From Saprospiraceae bacterium UBA2329 (GTDB lineage Bacteria > Bacteroidota > Bacteroidia > Chitinophagales > Saprospiraceae): 32,847 nt of DNA. The translations under genes were made by a program, and so were the position numbers. The notes beneath the pieces were generated by a model. It was not told where the DNA came from. It ran no database searches and saw nothing but the letters and a program-made list of their open reading frames with translations. Positions 24,501 to 32,002 of this stretch are shown in pieces. The stretch is from contig DDUV01000065.1 of NCBI GenBank assembly GCA_002344975.1, positions 1 through 32,847 of the forward strand, written 5' to 3'. How positions within the stretch are numbered: position 1 is the first letter of the stretch; every line of letters begins with the position of its first letter.

Positions 24501-24678
24501 CCACGACATGGCCATGCTGAAGGAATTGATAGAAAATACTTATGCCCGCATCATGCAGCAGGATTTTTACACCGGCTGCGGAAAAAGCGATTGTCTGTGG
24601 TGCAATTTCCTGAGACACAACGCGCCGACAGAGACTTTTACTGCGCCGGAAATAGAGGATTTGGATGATGCGCGGTGA
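21523..24678 (+). CDS. UvrD/RecB-type helicase fused to a RecB-family nuclease with predicted Fe-S cluster
   Basis: A 1051-residue DNA repair enzyme. Superfamily 1A helicase motifs are in order: QRRAVDQIEGPVVVIAGPGAGKTH (Walker A, residues 43-50), LCLTFTDAGVLALRSR, the DEYQDTN box (278-284), GDDDQSVYEFQGA, LPNNYRSS, LVTAHSAKGLEFERVFVLDA and LFYVAMTRAK. The C-terminus is a PD-(D/E)XK nuclease: GTAMHFAVQRFFE (His818), GTIDKIEF (Asp909), VVDYKTG (Asp923, Lys925) and RQLAFYKLLY. Cys791 before the nuclease and Cys1019, Cys1024 and Cys1027 after it have the arrangement of the AddB/Cas4-type 4Fe-4S cluster. A helicase and such a nuclease in one chain suggests end resection or processing of branched DNA; partners are unknown. 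It follows crtA by 29 bases and probably shares its transcript. Confidence 0.92.
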   Translation: MSMNSSQEKQQYDEAFGQVLAQLDAWQRRAVDQIEGPVVVIAGPGAGKTHIMAARIGRILRDTDAKANNILCLTFTDAGVLALRSRLLQLIGPEAHRVHIFTFHSFCNSIIQDNLDLFGRRDLEPVSELERIEITRRLLESLAPDHPLRQGHTDPHLYEQQLRELFRLMKSEDWKPEFVSMSIDAWLADLPQRSEYQYARSGKGLKKGDPKKALLQTASERMARLRAAAQLYPAYESAMRAARRYDYDDMILWVLRAFETNETLLRNYQEQYLYFMVDEYQDTNGAQNEVLLQLARYWEEPNLFIVGDDDQSVYEFQGARLQNLTEFLESYRNSVELIVLPNNYRSSQHILDAAAGVIQHNQLRVVHQFPELRIEKKLVAANPAVAALPQLPEWVVYPNRLHEIIDIARQIETWRDEGVPLSEIAVIYARHRQAEALQALLERRGIPCQTKRKTDILKLPMLRHWLEWLRYIETELRDPGSGEYYLFRLLHFHFTELPAAEINRLHLYLAAQSPAVPRRTALSDAALLQAAGIRETEPFLRLSRSIDELMHSLANDTLPAFLERALHRSGLLAWVLRQPDAVQLLEVMRTFFDFAELETLRRPQLSLMGLLSILDSFETNGVPIELQHNAVAGKGVQLVTAHSAKGLEFERVFVLDAVKEEWEPRKRSGGGRFALPDTLTRSAEEDALEARRRLFYVAMTRAKTWLQVSYSMAGNAGKPLQAAVFVDELLEHSGREARQQTLSAEQIAPGMAAMLSEAPPQIAEAPPLDIIAPLLEGFAMSITALNRYLRCPLEFYYQHILRAPAPATARAAYGTAMHFAVQRFFERMLADREKVFPDLATLRHFFETEMRRLQGRFTPSQWEHYTNTGHSRLEALHRQEDWRRHRDVKVEYTVRRTHLEGVPMTGTIDKIEFYDQLLVSVVDYKTGKPDAAKLAPPSSKNPYGTPYWRQLAFYKLLYEHFDQSSRLVREGAITFLDPDAEGRFVTLRTSFDSHDMAMLKELIENTYARIMQQDFYTGCGKSDCLWCNFLRHNAPTETFTAPEIEDLDDAR

Positions 24679-24748
24679 GTGGCAAAGAGTGAAGGAGTAA
24701 CTACAGGCCTATGCTTGGCTGAGTTGCCCCTTCACCATCCTCCCAATT

Positions 24749-26959
24749 TTATTTATTCAACCTCCACTCCAGACCAAGGCTGAAAAATCGCGGCACATTC
24801 ACCCGTATGCCCTGCGGGCGGCGCGTGGCAATGAAACGCTCGTTCGTCAGGTTTTTTACGCCGGCTATGAAGCTCCATTTTCCGTTGGGCAAAGTATAAC
24901 TCAGGCTGCCGTCCATCGTGAATCGCCCTTCGATCAGACCGGTTTCGCCGTCGGCGGAGGAAATGGCGGTGTTCAGTTCGTCTGTAAACTGCGCGGATTG
25001 CCCGTTTACGGTCACACGACCTTGCAAACCAAAAGGAGCAGCATATTGCAGCGCCGCCGAGTACATCCATCGCGGGGCGTAAGGCAGTCGATTGCCGCGA
25101 ATATTGACGGCATCCCCTGCGCCGATAAAGCGGTCGGCATTGTAAAATGCATCCGAATAAGTGCCTGAAAAATAAGCCTCTATGCTGTGCCCTTTCGGCA
25201 AAAACAGGCTGCCGGCATCCCAATTGACGGCCCACTCAAGACCCCGGTGCAAGGAGCGTCCTCCATTCGCCAATCCCGTGCCGCTGCCGCCCGATGATTC
25301 GGAAATGGGGATGATCTGGTTGGAAAAATCCATGTAAAATGCCGTCAGTTCCGCCGTGAGCCACTCCCGTATTCTGCCGCGCAGCCCCAGTTCGCTGTTC
25401 CAACTCAATTCGGGGTCTAAGTTGTATGCCACGCCTTCGTTCGAGATCGCGTCTTTCACTCTTGGCGGCGAGAAGCCTCTGTGCAGGCCCGCAAAAATCG
25501 TCCACTCGTCGGCGGCTTGGAAGTTCAGCCCCAGTCCGGGAATGAGCTGAGAAATGGTGGTGTTGGAAAGGATGGTCGTGTCTTTTTGAGCTAAGCGGGC
25601 GATGTCTCGTTCGTAAAAATAAGTTTCCGAACGCAATCCCGCCGTGACATTCCAGCGCTGCCCCAGCGAAATGCGGTTCTGAACAAAAGCGCTCAACGCC
25701 CGCCCCGTGCGAATCTCGTCTTCTACCAAGGCGCCGGCCCGCGCCCAGGGTCTTGTTCCGTTTACCCGCTGCTCGAAAGCCCGCTCGAAAAGAAAGCGCA
25801 CTCCGGCATCGAGTTTGTGTGTTACCGAACCCGTTTGAAACGAAGCCGCCAATCGGGGTTCTACGCCTACAACTTCAAACTGCCTGTCGCGGTGGCCGTT
25901 TTGGTTGCGCATGTAAATAGCGCCGCCGGGAATGCTTTCATCTCCCCAGATCACTCCGGTGCGGTTGCTCACATTGGGGCTGCGGCCAAAATCCTGCCGC
26001 CGCCAGTCGCGGGTGGTGCTGTAGGCAAAAGCGGTGGTTTTGAGCTGCACCGCGGGGCGAAAACGGTACTCGTGGGTAGCGCTGCCGGAGATGCGGCGCA
26101 CGGTCAGCAGGTCGTCGGGGGCGAGGCGCACAAAGTCCTGTCCGCCCCGGTCGTACATGGTTTGCGTTAGCCCGATGTAGGTGGCATTGGAGGCTTCGTC
26201 GTAAAATCCGACTTTGATGCCGAGGGTAGAACGGTCGCTGAAACGAATTTTTATCTTGCTATTCAAGTCATTGATTTTGAATCCAGTAGAACCGATGTTG
26301 TCGGCCTGCTTGCGGAGGTAGTCCACCCGAAAACCGGCGTTGCCCACCGTATTGCCGTAGCTGAGCAGGCTGCTGAAATAACCGCCCTGACCGGCCTGCA
26401 GGCGAATGCGCGCCTCTTCCGATTGGGGCGGCGCTGCCGTGATGTAGTTGATGACCCCGCCGATGGTTTGCGGCCCGAACAGTACCTGCCCGCTGCCCTT
26501 GAGTACCTCCACGGCTTCCATGCGGTCTATGGCCGGGGTGTAATACATTTGCGGTTCGCCGAAAGGATTGAGCGCTACGGGTACCCCGTCTTCCAGTATG
26601 AGCACGCGGCTGCTGCGGTCAGGGTCGAGGCCGCGAATGCCGATGTTGGCGCGCAAGCCGATGCCCTCTTCCTCCACTACATGCAGGCCGGGTACCGTGC
26701 GCAGCACTTCGTTGCCGTTGATGGGCTGTAGTGCTTTCAGCGTTGCCGGGCGTATGAAACTTGCCGAGCCGGGGATGTCGCTCATCAGGCGGGGTTTTTC
26801 GCCCAAGACCCGCACTTCGGGCATGTCGTAGGTTTTAAGGGTGTCGGCGAGCACTGTTTCGGTGGTTTGCGCAGTGGCCCAATGGCCCGAAAACAGGAGC
26901 GCGAGTCCCCAAAAACAAGGTCGAAACACAGAAAAGTGAGATGGATAAGACTGCTTCAT
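24749..26959 (-). CDS. TonB-dependent outer-membrane receptor, FecA-like
   Basis: A 736-residue outer-membrane receptor. A signal peptide ends near residue 30 (GHWATAQ). The plug domain follows (about 48-165: PEVRVLGEKPRLMSDIPGSASFI, then RANIGIRGLDPDRSSRVLILEDGVPVALNPFGEPQMYYTP and GGVINYIT), and the rest is the 22-strand barrel, ending in VNVPRFFSLGLEWRLNK. The RGLDPDRSSRVLILEDGVP segment is typical of FecA-type ferric citrate receptors, so ferric-chelate uptake is the best guess. There is no N-terminal signalling domain and no carboxypeptidase-like domain. No sigma/anti-sigma pair or periplasmic binding protein is adjacent. A good promoter precedes it. The gene converges on the helicase gene, 70 bases apart. 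Confidence 0.93.
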   Translation of the reverse strand: MKQSYPSHFSVFRPCFWGLALLFSGHWATAQTTETVLADTLKTYDMPEVRVLGEKPRLMSDIPGSASFIRPATLKALQPINGNEVLRTVPGLHVVEEEGIGLRANIGIRGLDPDRSSRVLILEDGVPVALNPFGEPQMYYTPAIDRMEAVEVLKGSGQVLFGPQTIGGVINYITAAPPQSEEARIRLQAGQGGYFSSLLSYGNTVGNAGFRVDYLRKQADNIGSTGFKINDLNSKIKIRFSDRSTLGIKVGFYDEASNATYIGLTQTMYDRGGQDFVRLAPDDLLTVRRISGSATHEYRFRPAVQLKTTAFAYSTTRDWRRQDFGRSPNVSNRTGVIWGDESIPGGAIYMRNQNGHRDRQFEVVGVEPRLAASFQTGSVTHKLDAGVRFLFERAFEQRVNGTRPWARAGALVEDEIRTGRALSAFVQNRISLGQRWNVTAGLRSETYFYERDIARLAQKDTTILSNTTISQLIPGLGLNFQAADEWTIFAGLHRGFSPPRVKDAISNEGVAYNLDPELSWNSELGLRGRIREWLTAELTAFYMDFSNQIIPISESSGGSGTGLANGGRSLHRGLEWAVNWDAGSLFLPKGHSIEAYFSGTYSDAFYNADRFIGAGDAVNIRGNRLPYAPRWMYSAALQYAAPFGLQGRVTVNGQSAQFTDELNTAISSADGETGLIEGRFTMDGSLSYTLPNGKWSFIAGVKNLTNERFIATRRPQGIRVNVPRFFSLGLEWRLNK

Positions 26960-26989
26960 TTTTATTTAGATTAAATTTAAATAATGAAG

Positions 26990-27021
26990 CAAAGGTACAT
27001 TGGCAGTACTCACACCGGCAA
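26990..27021 (-). promoter_or_regulatory. Promoter of the FecA-like receptor
   Basis: On the minus strand, TTG (27019-27021) is followed after 21 bases by TACCTTTG (26990-26997), 30 bases before the start codon. A palindromic AT-rich stretch (TTAAATTTAA, 26971-26980) lies in the untranslated leader and could bind a regulator; no Fur box can be recognised with confidence. Confidence 0.7.
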
Positions 27022-27055
27022 TACCTACGAATGAGGAAATTTTGGGTAGCTAATG

Positions 27056-28960
27056 TTAGGTATCCATCGCCATTTGCGCTTCCTCCCATTTGGCCATTGC
27101 CTCATCCAACTCCTTCTTTTTCAGGTTGTACTGGTCAATGACGCGCTGGGCATCGGGGCTTTCGTAGAAGCCGGGGTCGGCCATTTTAGCTTCAAAAACT
27201 GCTACATCGGCTTCGATTTTTTCTACGGCACGCTCGGCGTTTTGCACATTGCGGGCCAGGCGTCTGCGCTCTTCCTGAGATAGGTTGGATTCATTTGTGG
27301 CAGCAGCTTCGGCAGCCGCTTTTTTCGACATTTCCACTTCGCGCATATCGCGGAGGGCGCGTTTTTGGAGGAAGAAATTGACATCGCCGAGGTACTCAAA
27401 AAGCTGGCGGTCGCGGAATTCGAGGGTGCGGGTGGTAAGACCTCCGAGAAATTCCCGGTCGTGAGAAACCACGATGAGGGTGCCGTCGTAGTCCATCACA
27501 GCCTGTTTGAGGATGTCTTTGGAGATGATGTCCAAGTGGTTGGTGGGTTCGTCAAGTACCAACAGATTGAAGGGTTTGAGCAACATACAGGCTAAGGCCA
27601 ATCTGGCGCGCTCGCCACCGGAAAGCACTGATACTTTTTTATCCACATCTTCGCCGCTGAACATAAAAGCGCCGAGGATGGCCCGCAGTTTGGGGCGCAT
27701 TTCGGGTGGAGAGGCGTTCTCCATGGTTTCCAGCAGGGTGAGGTTGGTCTGGAGTGTATCCGATTGATTTTGAGCGTAGTATCCTATTTGTGTATTGTGT
27801 CCGTATTGGAGGTCTCCGTCGGTGAGGCCCAGTTCGCGCACGATGATTTTGGCTAAGGTGGTTTTGCCCTGCCCGTTTTGGCCCACAAACGACACCCGGT
27901 CGCCGCGGTCGAGCTTGATGTCCACCTTGTCGAGCACTTTTTTGTCGCCGTAGCTTTTGCTCAACTTATGCCCTTCGATGACGATCTGGCCGGAGCGGGG
28001 CGAGGGTGCAAATCGGAGGTTCATGCCCGCTACGTCTTCGGGGTCTATTTCGATGCGATCTATTTTGTCCAACTGCTTTTGCATGGATTGCGCCATCTTG
28101 GTCTTGGAGGCTTTGGCCATAAAGCGGTTGATGGTGCGCTCTTTTTGTGCAATGACGCGCTGTTGGTTTTCAAAAGCCGACATCATTTTTTCGCGGCGTT
28201 CTTCGCGCAGGGCTATGAATTTGGAGTAAGAAGCCTTGTAGTCATAGGCTTTGCCGAGTTCTATCTCGATGGTGCGGTTGGTCACATTGTCCAGAAATTG
28301 CTTATCGTGCGAGATGACGATGACGGCGCCGGCGTAGTCTTTGAGAAACTCTTCGAGCCAGATGATGGATTCTATGTCTAAGTGGTTGGTGGGTTCGTCC
28401 AACAGCAGGTAGTCGGGGCGTTGGAGGAGCATTTTGGCCAATTCGATGCGCATTTGCCAGCCTCCGCTGAAGGTATCGGTGAGGCGGCCGAAGTCGGCGG
28501 CGGCGAAGCCCAGACCTTTGAGCACTTTTTCGGCATCGGCCTCCATCGTATCGCCGCCGAGGTGATGGAAGCGGTCGGTGGCGACGGCCATTTCTTCGAG
28601 CAGATCGTGGTAAGAATCGCTTTCGTAGTCGGTGCGTTCGTTCACCTCGATGTGGATTTCCTCCAATCGCTTTTCGAGTTTGCGCACTTCTTCAAAAGCG
28701 GTGAGGGTTTCCTCCATCACGGTTTTGCCTTTCGGCAGATTCATTTCCTGATAAAGGAAGCCGAGCGTGCTGTCGGTAGGGCGCACGACATTGCCTTCGT
28801 CGGGGCGAATCTGGCCGGCGATGATTTTGAGGAAAGTGGATTTCCCGGCGCCGTTGCGGCCCACGAGACCTGCGCGGTCGCGGGTTCCGATGGTGATGCT
28901 GATGTGGTCGAAAAGGATGCGGTCTCCGTATTTGACGAAGATATTATTGGCACTGATCAT
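27056..28960 (-). CDS. ABC-F family ATPase (ribosome-associated type)
   Basis: A 634-residue soluble protein with two ATPase domains and no membrane helices. Domain 1 has GRNGAGKST (about residues 35-43), FSGGWQMR and LLLDEPTNHLD. The inter-domain linker (about 245-310, rich in Arg/Lys with RFMAKASKTKMAQSMQ) is the P-site tRNA interaction motif of ABC-F proteins. Domain 2 has GQNGQGKTT, LSGGERARLALA and LVLDEPTNHLD. Both catalytic Glu are present. A C-terminal coiled-coil extension (about 545-634) resembles that of Uup/YkpA-type members. Such proteins act on the ribosome, in translation quality control or antibiotic protection; which one cannot be decided here. The promoter has a perfect -7 box but its upstream part is made of a heptamer repeat array. 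Confidence 0.93.
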   Translation of the reverse strand: MISANNIFVKYGDRILFDHISITIGTRDRAGLVGRNGAGKSTFLKIIAGQIRPDEGNVVRPTDSTLGFLYQEMNLPKGKTVMEETLTAFEEVRKLEKRLEEIHIEVNERTDYESDSYHDLLEEMAVATDRFHHLGGDTMEADAEKVLKGLGFAAADFGRLTDTFSGGWQMRIELAKMLLQRPDYLLLDEPTNHLDIESIIWLEEFLKDYAGAVIVISHDKQFLDNVTNRTIEIELGKAYDYKASYSKFIALREERREKMMSAFENQQRVIAQKERTINRFMAKASKTKMAQSMQKQLDKIDRIEIDPEDVAGMNLRFAPSPRSGQIVIEGHKLSKSYGDKKVLDKVDIKLDRGDRVSFVGQNGQGKTTLAKIIVRELGLTDGDLQYGHNTQIGYYAQNQSDTLQTNLTLLETMENASPPEMRPKLRAILGAFMFSGEDVDKKVSVLSGGERARLALACMLLKPFNLLVLDEPTNHLDIISKDILKQAVMDYDGTLIVVSHDREFLGGLTTRTLEFRDRQLFEYLGDVNFFLQKRALRDMREVEMSKKAAAEAAATNESNLSQEERRRLARNVQNAERAVEKIEADVAVFEAKMADPGFYESPDAQRVIDQYNLKKKELDEAMAKWEEAQMAMDT

Positions 28961-28982
28961 GGCAGTTTTTCAATTGAGGGCG

Positions 28983-28990
28983 CAAAGATA
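28983..28990 (-). promoter_or_regulatory. -7 box of the ABC-F gene, abutting the heptamer array
   Basis: TATCTTTG on the minus strand lies 22 bases before the start codon at 28960. No TTG is found 18-24 bases upstream; that interval is entirely heptamer repeat. Confidence 0.65.
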
Positions 28991-28992
28991 GG

Positions 28993-29174
28993 TTTCGGAT
29001 TCCTGATTTCGGATTTCCGATTTCCGATTCCCGATTCCTGATTCCTGATTCCTGATTTCCGATTCCTGATTCCTGATTCCTGATTTCGGATTTCCGATTC
29101 CTGATTCCTGATTCCTGATTTCGGATTTCCGATTCCTGATTCCTGATTTCGGATTTCGGATTTCGGATTTCGGA
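28993..29174. repeat. Heptanucleotide tandem array, 26 units in strict register
   Basis: Twenty-six consecutive 7-base units, all of form TTYCNGA: TTCCTGA (13 copies), TTTCGGA (7), TTTCCGA (5) and TTCCCGA (1). There are no insertions or deletions. A 35-base higher-order unit (three TTCCTGA, one TTTCGGA, one TTTCCGA) is repeated exactly at 29063-29097 and 29098-29132. The array fills most of the 349-base gap between the divergent ABC-F gene and the gene at 29310. The remainder (29175-29309) shows nothing clear. Confidence 0.95.
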
Positions 29175-29309
29175 TTGACGGGTAGGAACGGGTTTCGGGT
29201 TCAAAGTTTAAGGTGTTGTATGAAAACGGTGGGAGATTTTTCAGTTTCTTCCTAACTTGCAGCGTGGGGCTTGCGGCCCAAAAAGTATTTCTAAAGAAAT
29301 GATCGTACA

Positions 29310-30380
29310 ATGATCCCGTCCAAAAAGAAACTTCCGTACCGCGTGGGCGAACCGCTGCTGCGCTACCTCAAACGCTACAACCGCGCCCGGCAATTGCCGC
29401 TGCAATATGAAGACCTCACCCGCTATGAATCCTCGGCACCGCTGATAGATCATACCGGCAAGGACACCCTCTGGGAAACGGTCTATTTTTCAGAATCCGA
29501 CCGCCCGGATGTGTTCCATGCCCTCACCTCGATATACGCGCTGCTGAAAACCGACGGCGATATGGGCGTGGTGGAGCACCTCACCGTGGCGCGCATAGAC
29601 TATTGCACCTTCGGCAATACCAAGCCTTTCCGAGTGCGCATCATCAACCGGATGAACGACAACTACGACCACTTCTACGTCAAACGCGCCGATGCTTCCC
29701 GCATTTACGGCTTAGAATTGGAAGAACTGCTCTCGCCCAACAGCGTGATGTATCTGGTGGATGGCGGCACCATGATCGAAGAGCACATCGTGGGCATTCC
29801 CGGCGATGATTTCATTCGTCTGCACTTAGACGACGAGCCGTTCAATCAGGTGCGCATCGCCAAGGAGTTTGTCAAATTCAACGAGCGCTGCTTTGTGCGG
29901 CTGCTGGGCGATATGCGTTCCTACAATTATGTGGTGGCCGTCACGCCCGACATTGAGGGCGCGCAGTTTCGCATTCGCGCCATTGATTTCGATCAGCAAT
30001 CTTACGAAGGGCGCAAGAGTTTTTATCTGCCTCAATATTTCAAAGAAAACAACCCCATCATTCAACTCGGTATCAAACACCTCAGTCAGGAAAGCGTCAA
30101 TCAGTACCAGTCGGAAGAGCGCAGCCTCATCGCCGCCCGTGCCAAAGCCACCCGGAGCCGCTTGGATGCGCTGTTTCAGTGCATGACGGAAGACGAAATT
30201 TCATCGCAGGAAAAAGTACGGCTCTTAGCCGAAGACCTGGCCCGCCACCACGATAATAAAGCGTTCCTGGCTTGCAAAAGCATGGGCGAGATCGTGCTGA
30301 CCAACATCAACCTGCTGCTACAAAAGGACTTCCGGCAGGGGATACCCGGAGGACGGGAGATTGCTGCGGGGAAGTATTGA
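29310..30380 (+). CDS. Conserved-looking protein of unknown function with a weak kinase-like motif pair
   Basis: A 356-residue protein I do not recognise. It has no signal peptide or membrane helix, so it is probably cytoplasmic. It begins basic (MIPSKKKLPYRVGEPLLRYLKRYNRARQLPL). In the middle, CFVRLLGDMRSYNYVV followed about 20 residues later by IRAIDFDQQSYEGR recalls the GDxxxxN and D-F-D pair of aminoglycoside-phosphotransferase or HipA-like folds; this is only resemblance, and no nucleotide-binding N-lobe motif is evident. The C-terminal third (LSQESVNQYQSEERSLIAARAKATRSRLDALFQ) is helical. The ATG at 29310 gives good coding sequence from the first residue; an ATG at 29299 stops after four codons. 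It converges on the phosphodiesterase gene, with two 16-base direct repeats (30379-30410) between them. Confidence 0.8.
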   Translation: MIPSKKKLPYRVGEPLLRYLKRYNRARQLPLQYEDLTRYESSAPLIDHTGKDTLWETVYFSESDRPDVFHALTSIYALLKTDGDMGVVEHLTVARIDYCTFGNTKPFRVRIINRMNDNYDHFYVKRADASRIYGLELEELLSPNSVMYLVDGGTMIEEHIVGIPGDDFIRLHLDDEPFNQVRIAKEFVKFNERCFVRLLGDMRSYNYVVAVTPDIEGAQFRIRAIDFDQQSYEGRKSFYLPQYFKENNPIIQLGIKHLSQESVNQYQSEERSLIAARAKATRSRLDALFQCMTEDEISSQEKVRLLAEDLARHHDNKAFLACKSMGEIVLTNINLLLQKDFRQGIPGGREIAAGKY

Positions 30381-30410
30381 TGTGAGAATGTGCTGATGTG
30401 AGAATGTGCT
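30379..30410. repeat. Two direct copies of a 16-base sequence
   Basis: GATGTGAGAATGTGCT occurs at 30379-30394 and 30395-30410, and a third copy begins (GATG). The first copy overlaps the stop codon of the preceding gene. It fills most of the 41-base convergent gap. Confidence 0.85.
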
Positions 30411-30421
30411 GATGGGTTGTC

Positions 30422-31672
30422 TCAGCGGCGTAAGACCGGCGCCAACACCTCCGCTTTGCCGTCCACATCGGGGGGGATGCCGATGCCTAAGATGCGGCAC
30501 ATCAGGGGGTAAACGTGGATGTTTTTGAAACTCGGCACTACTTTGCCCTGCTGAATGGCCGGCCCGCCTGCGAAGAAAATACCGTGCATTTCGCGGCGTT
30601 CGGGGTCGAAACCGTGTTCGCCCATTACCACATCTCCGGAGCGCTGCCGGAACCCCATGGTACGCGCATTGACGAAATAATACCCCGAATCCGGCACGAC
30701 GATGAAGTCGCCCCATCGAGGGTTCGTAGGCGGCGTTTCAAAATAGGGCGTTTCGGCAGTGCGATAGATTTTGTAATGATTTTCGGCGGCTTTGATGTTT
30801 TGATACACCGTTTCCGCGGCGGTCGTATCGCGCAGGTAGAGGTGAACCAGCGCGCCGCTGTTGACGGTGAGATATTGCGCCTCGTCTTCGATGGGTTCAA
30901 TGGGGAGGAGGTTTTTTACAGAAATTTCGGCCATGCCGTGATCGGAGACAAAAAGCACATTTACAGGTAGTTGTATGGTGTTGAGTCCGTCAAAGAGTTG
31001 CCCCAGCGCCGTATCTAATGCCATCAATTTTTCGCGAAGTTTTTCATCTGCGTTCGGGCCGTAGCGGTGGCCTTGGTCGTCCATATCCGAAAAATACAGG
31101 GTGATGAGCCGGGGGCGTTCCGCTTCGGGCAGCCGCAGCCAGTCCAGCGCCTGTTGCACTCGTTTTTCGTTGGAAATACTGCCGTCATAATTGTAGTAAT
31201 AATGCGGCCGGACGCCCTGAATATCAGCCTCGGACCCCACAAAAAAGAAGCTGGCGGTTTTGAGTCCCTTTTGCGCAGCCCACACCCAGATGGGCGTGCC
31301 GCCATACCAGGAGCCGTCTTGCACCAACTCGCGGCGGCCCATGCCATAGACTAAATTTTTGTCGGCATCGAAAAAATTGTTGTCCACCAAGCCATGATGA
31401 TTGGGGTACATGCCGGTGGCGATGGAGTAATGGTTGGTGAAGGTTTTGCTGGGAAAGCAGGAGAGCATAGATTCTGCCCGAACGCCCTCTTTGACAAACT
31501 GGCTGAGGCGGGGCGGCTGGAAGCGATCTAAGTAATCCCAGCGAAAGCCGTCCATGGAAATCAGGATGAGGTATTGAGCTTGGGCGGCGGCGGGTTTCTC
31601 GGCGGAGGAGAGACTGCGTTGACAGGCGGAAGCGGTCAGCAGTACGAAAAGTAAAAACAGGAGGTGGCGCAT
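30422..31672 (-). CDS. Nucleotide pyrophosphatase/phosphodiesterase-family lipoprotein (alkaline phosphatase superfamily)
   Basis: A 416-residue exported hydrolase. The ATG at 31672 starts a lipoprotein signal (MRHLLFLLFVLLTASAC, lipid on Cys17), favoured over an in-frame start 15 codons upstream. Metal and catalytic residues follow the NPP pattern: ISMDGFRWDYL (Asp), FPSKTFTNHYSIATGMYPNHHG (nucleophile Thr in KTFTNH), YFSDMDDQGHRYGP (Asp and His), VSDHGM (Asp, His) and GEHGFDP (His). It probably acts in the periplasm or on the cell surface on nucleotide or lipid phosphodiesters to release phosphate. It lies alone, with a GTGA-N6-TCAC palindrome about 58 bases upstream and a near-consensus -7 box (GATATTTG on the minus strand, 31698-31705) between. 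Confidence 0.92.
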   Translation of the reverse strand: MRHLLFLLFVLLTASACQRSLSSAEKPAAAQAQYLILISMDGFRWDYLDRFQPPRLSQFVKEGVRAESMLSCFPSKTFTNHYSIATGMYPNHHGLVDNNFFDADKNLVYGMGRRELVQDGSWYGGTPIWVWAAQKGLKTASFFFVGSEADIQGVRPHYYYNYDGSISNEKRVQQALDWLRLPEAERPRLITLYFSDMDDQGHRYGPNADEKLREKLMALDTALGQLFDGLNTIQLPVNVLFVSDHGMAEISVKNLLPIEPIEDEAQYLTVNSGALVHLYLRDTTAAETVYQNIKAAENHYKIYRTAETPYFETPPTNPRWGDFIVVPDSGYYFVNARTMGFRQRSGDVVMGEHGFDPERREMHGIFFAGGPAIQQGKVVPSFKNIHVYPLMCRILGIGIPPDVDGKAEVLAPVLRR

Positions 31673-31722
31673 GAGGGCAGAGGATTGAATGGACGGGCAA
31701 ATATCGTAAAAAAGCACTCAAA

Positions 31723-31738
31723 GTGACCTGCCTCACTG
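31723..31738. promoter_or_regulatory. CRP/FNR-like palindrome upstream of the phosphodiesterase gene
   Basis: AGTGA-N6-TCACT (core 31723-31736) is a perfect palindrome resembling the CRP half-sites TGTGA/TCACA. Its centre is about 58 bases from the start codon and about 28 from the likely -7 box. Regulator unknown. Confidence 0.4.
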
Positions 31739-31740
31739 CG

Positions 31741-32002
31741 CTGCCGGCGCGAGGTTCACACCTCGTGCCGGCTATCATGCGGGTTCCACCCGCTAAACAT
31801 AGAATTTTTTTAACGCGAATTGTAGCGAAGGGCGCGAAATTCCGCGAATGCGAGGGAAACGCGAAACCTGCCGGCGCGAGGTTCACACCTTCATGTTTAC
31901 CACGCCCGGCGTGGTGCCGGCTATCATGCGGGTTCCACCCGCTAAACATAGTTTTTTTAACGCGAATTTTAGCGAAGGGCGCGAATTTCCGCGAACCACG
32001 CC
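31741..32002. repeat. Two diverged direct copies of a hairpin-rich element (about 130 bases)
   Basis: Copy 1 spans about 31741-31867 and copy 2 about 31868-32002. Both start CTGCCGGCGCGAGGTTCACACCT, so they share over 20 bases at once, and both later carry GCGGGT-TCC-ACCCGC and the stretch with AACGCGAAT and AGCGAAGGGCGCGAA. In copy 1 the first part folds into a 13-base-pair hairpin (GCCGGC...GCCGGC). In copy 2 that hairpin is interrupted by an inserted CACGCC-C-GGCGTG hairpin. No coding potential is evident. Confidence 0.8.

Noticed and set aside
24679..24748. Possible terminator between the helicase and receptor genes
   Set aside because: GTGAAGG and CCTTCAC can pair, but the loop is long, the stem is broken and no T-run follows.
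28944..29310. Minus-strand open frames rich in NQESGIRNRKS-type repeats
   Set aside because: They are translations of the heptamer array; three frames are open simply because the repeat lacks stops.
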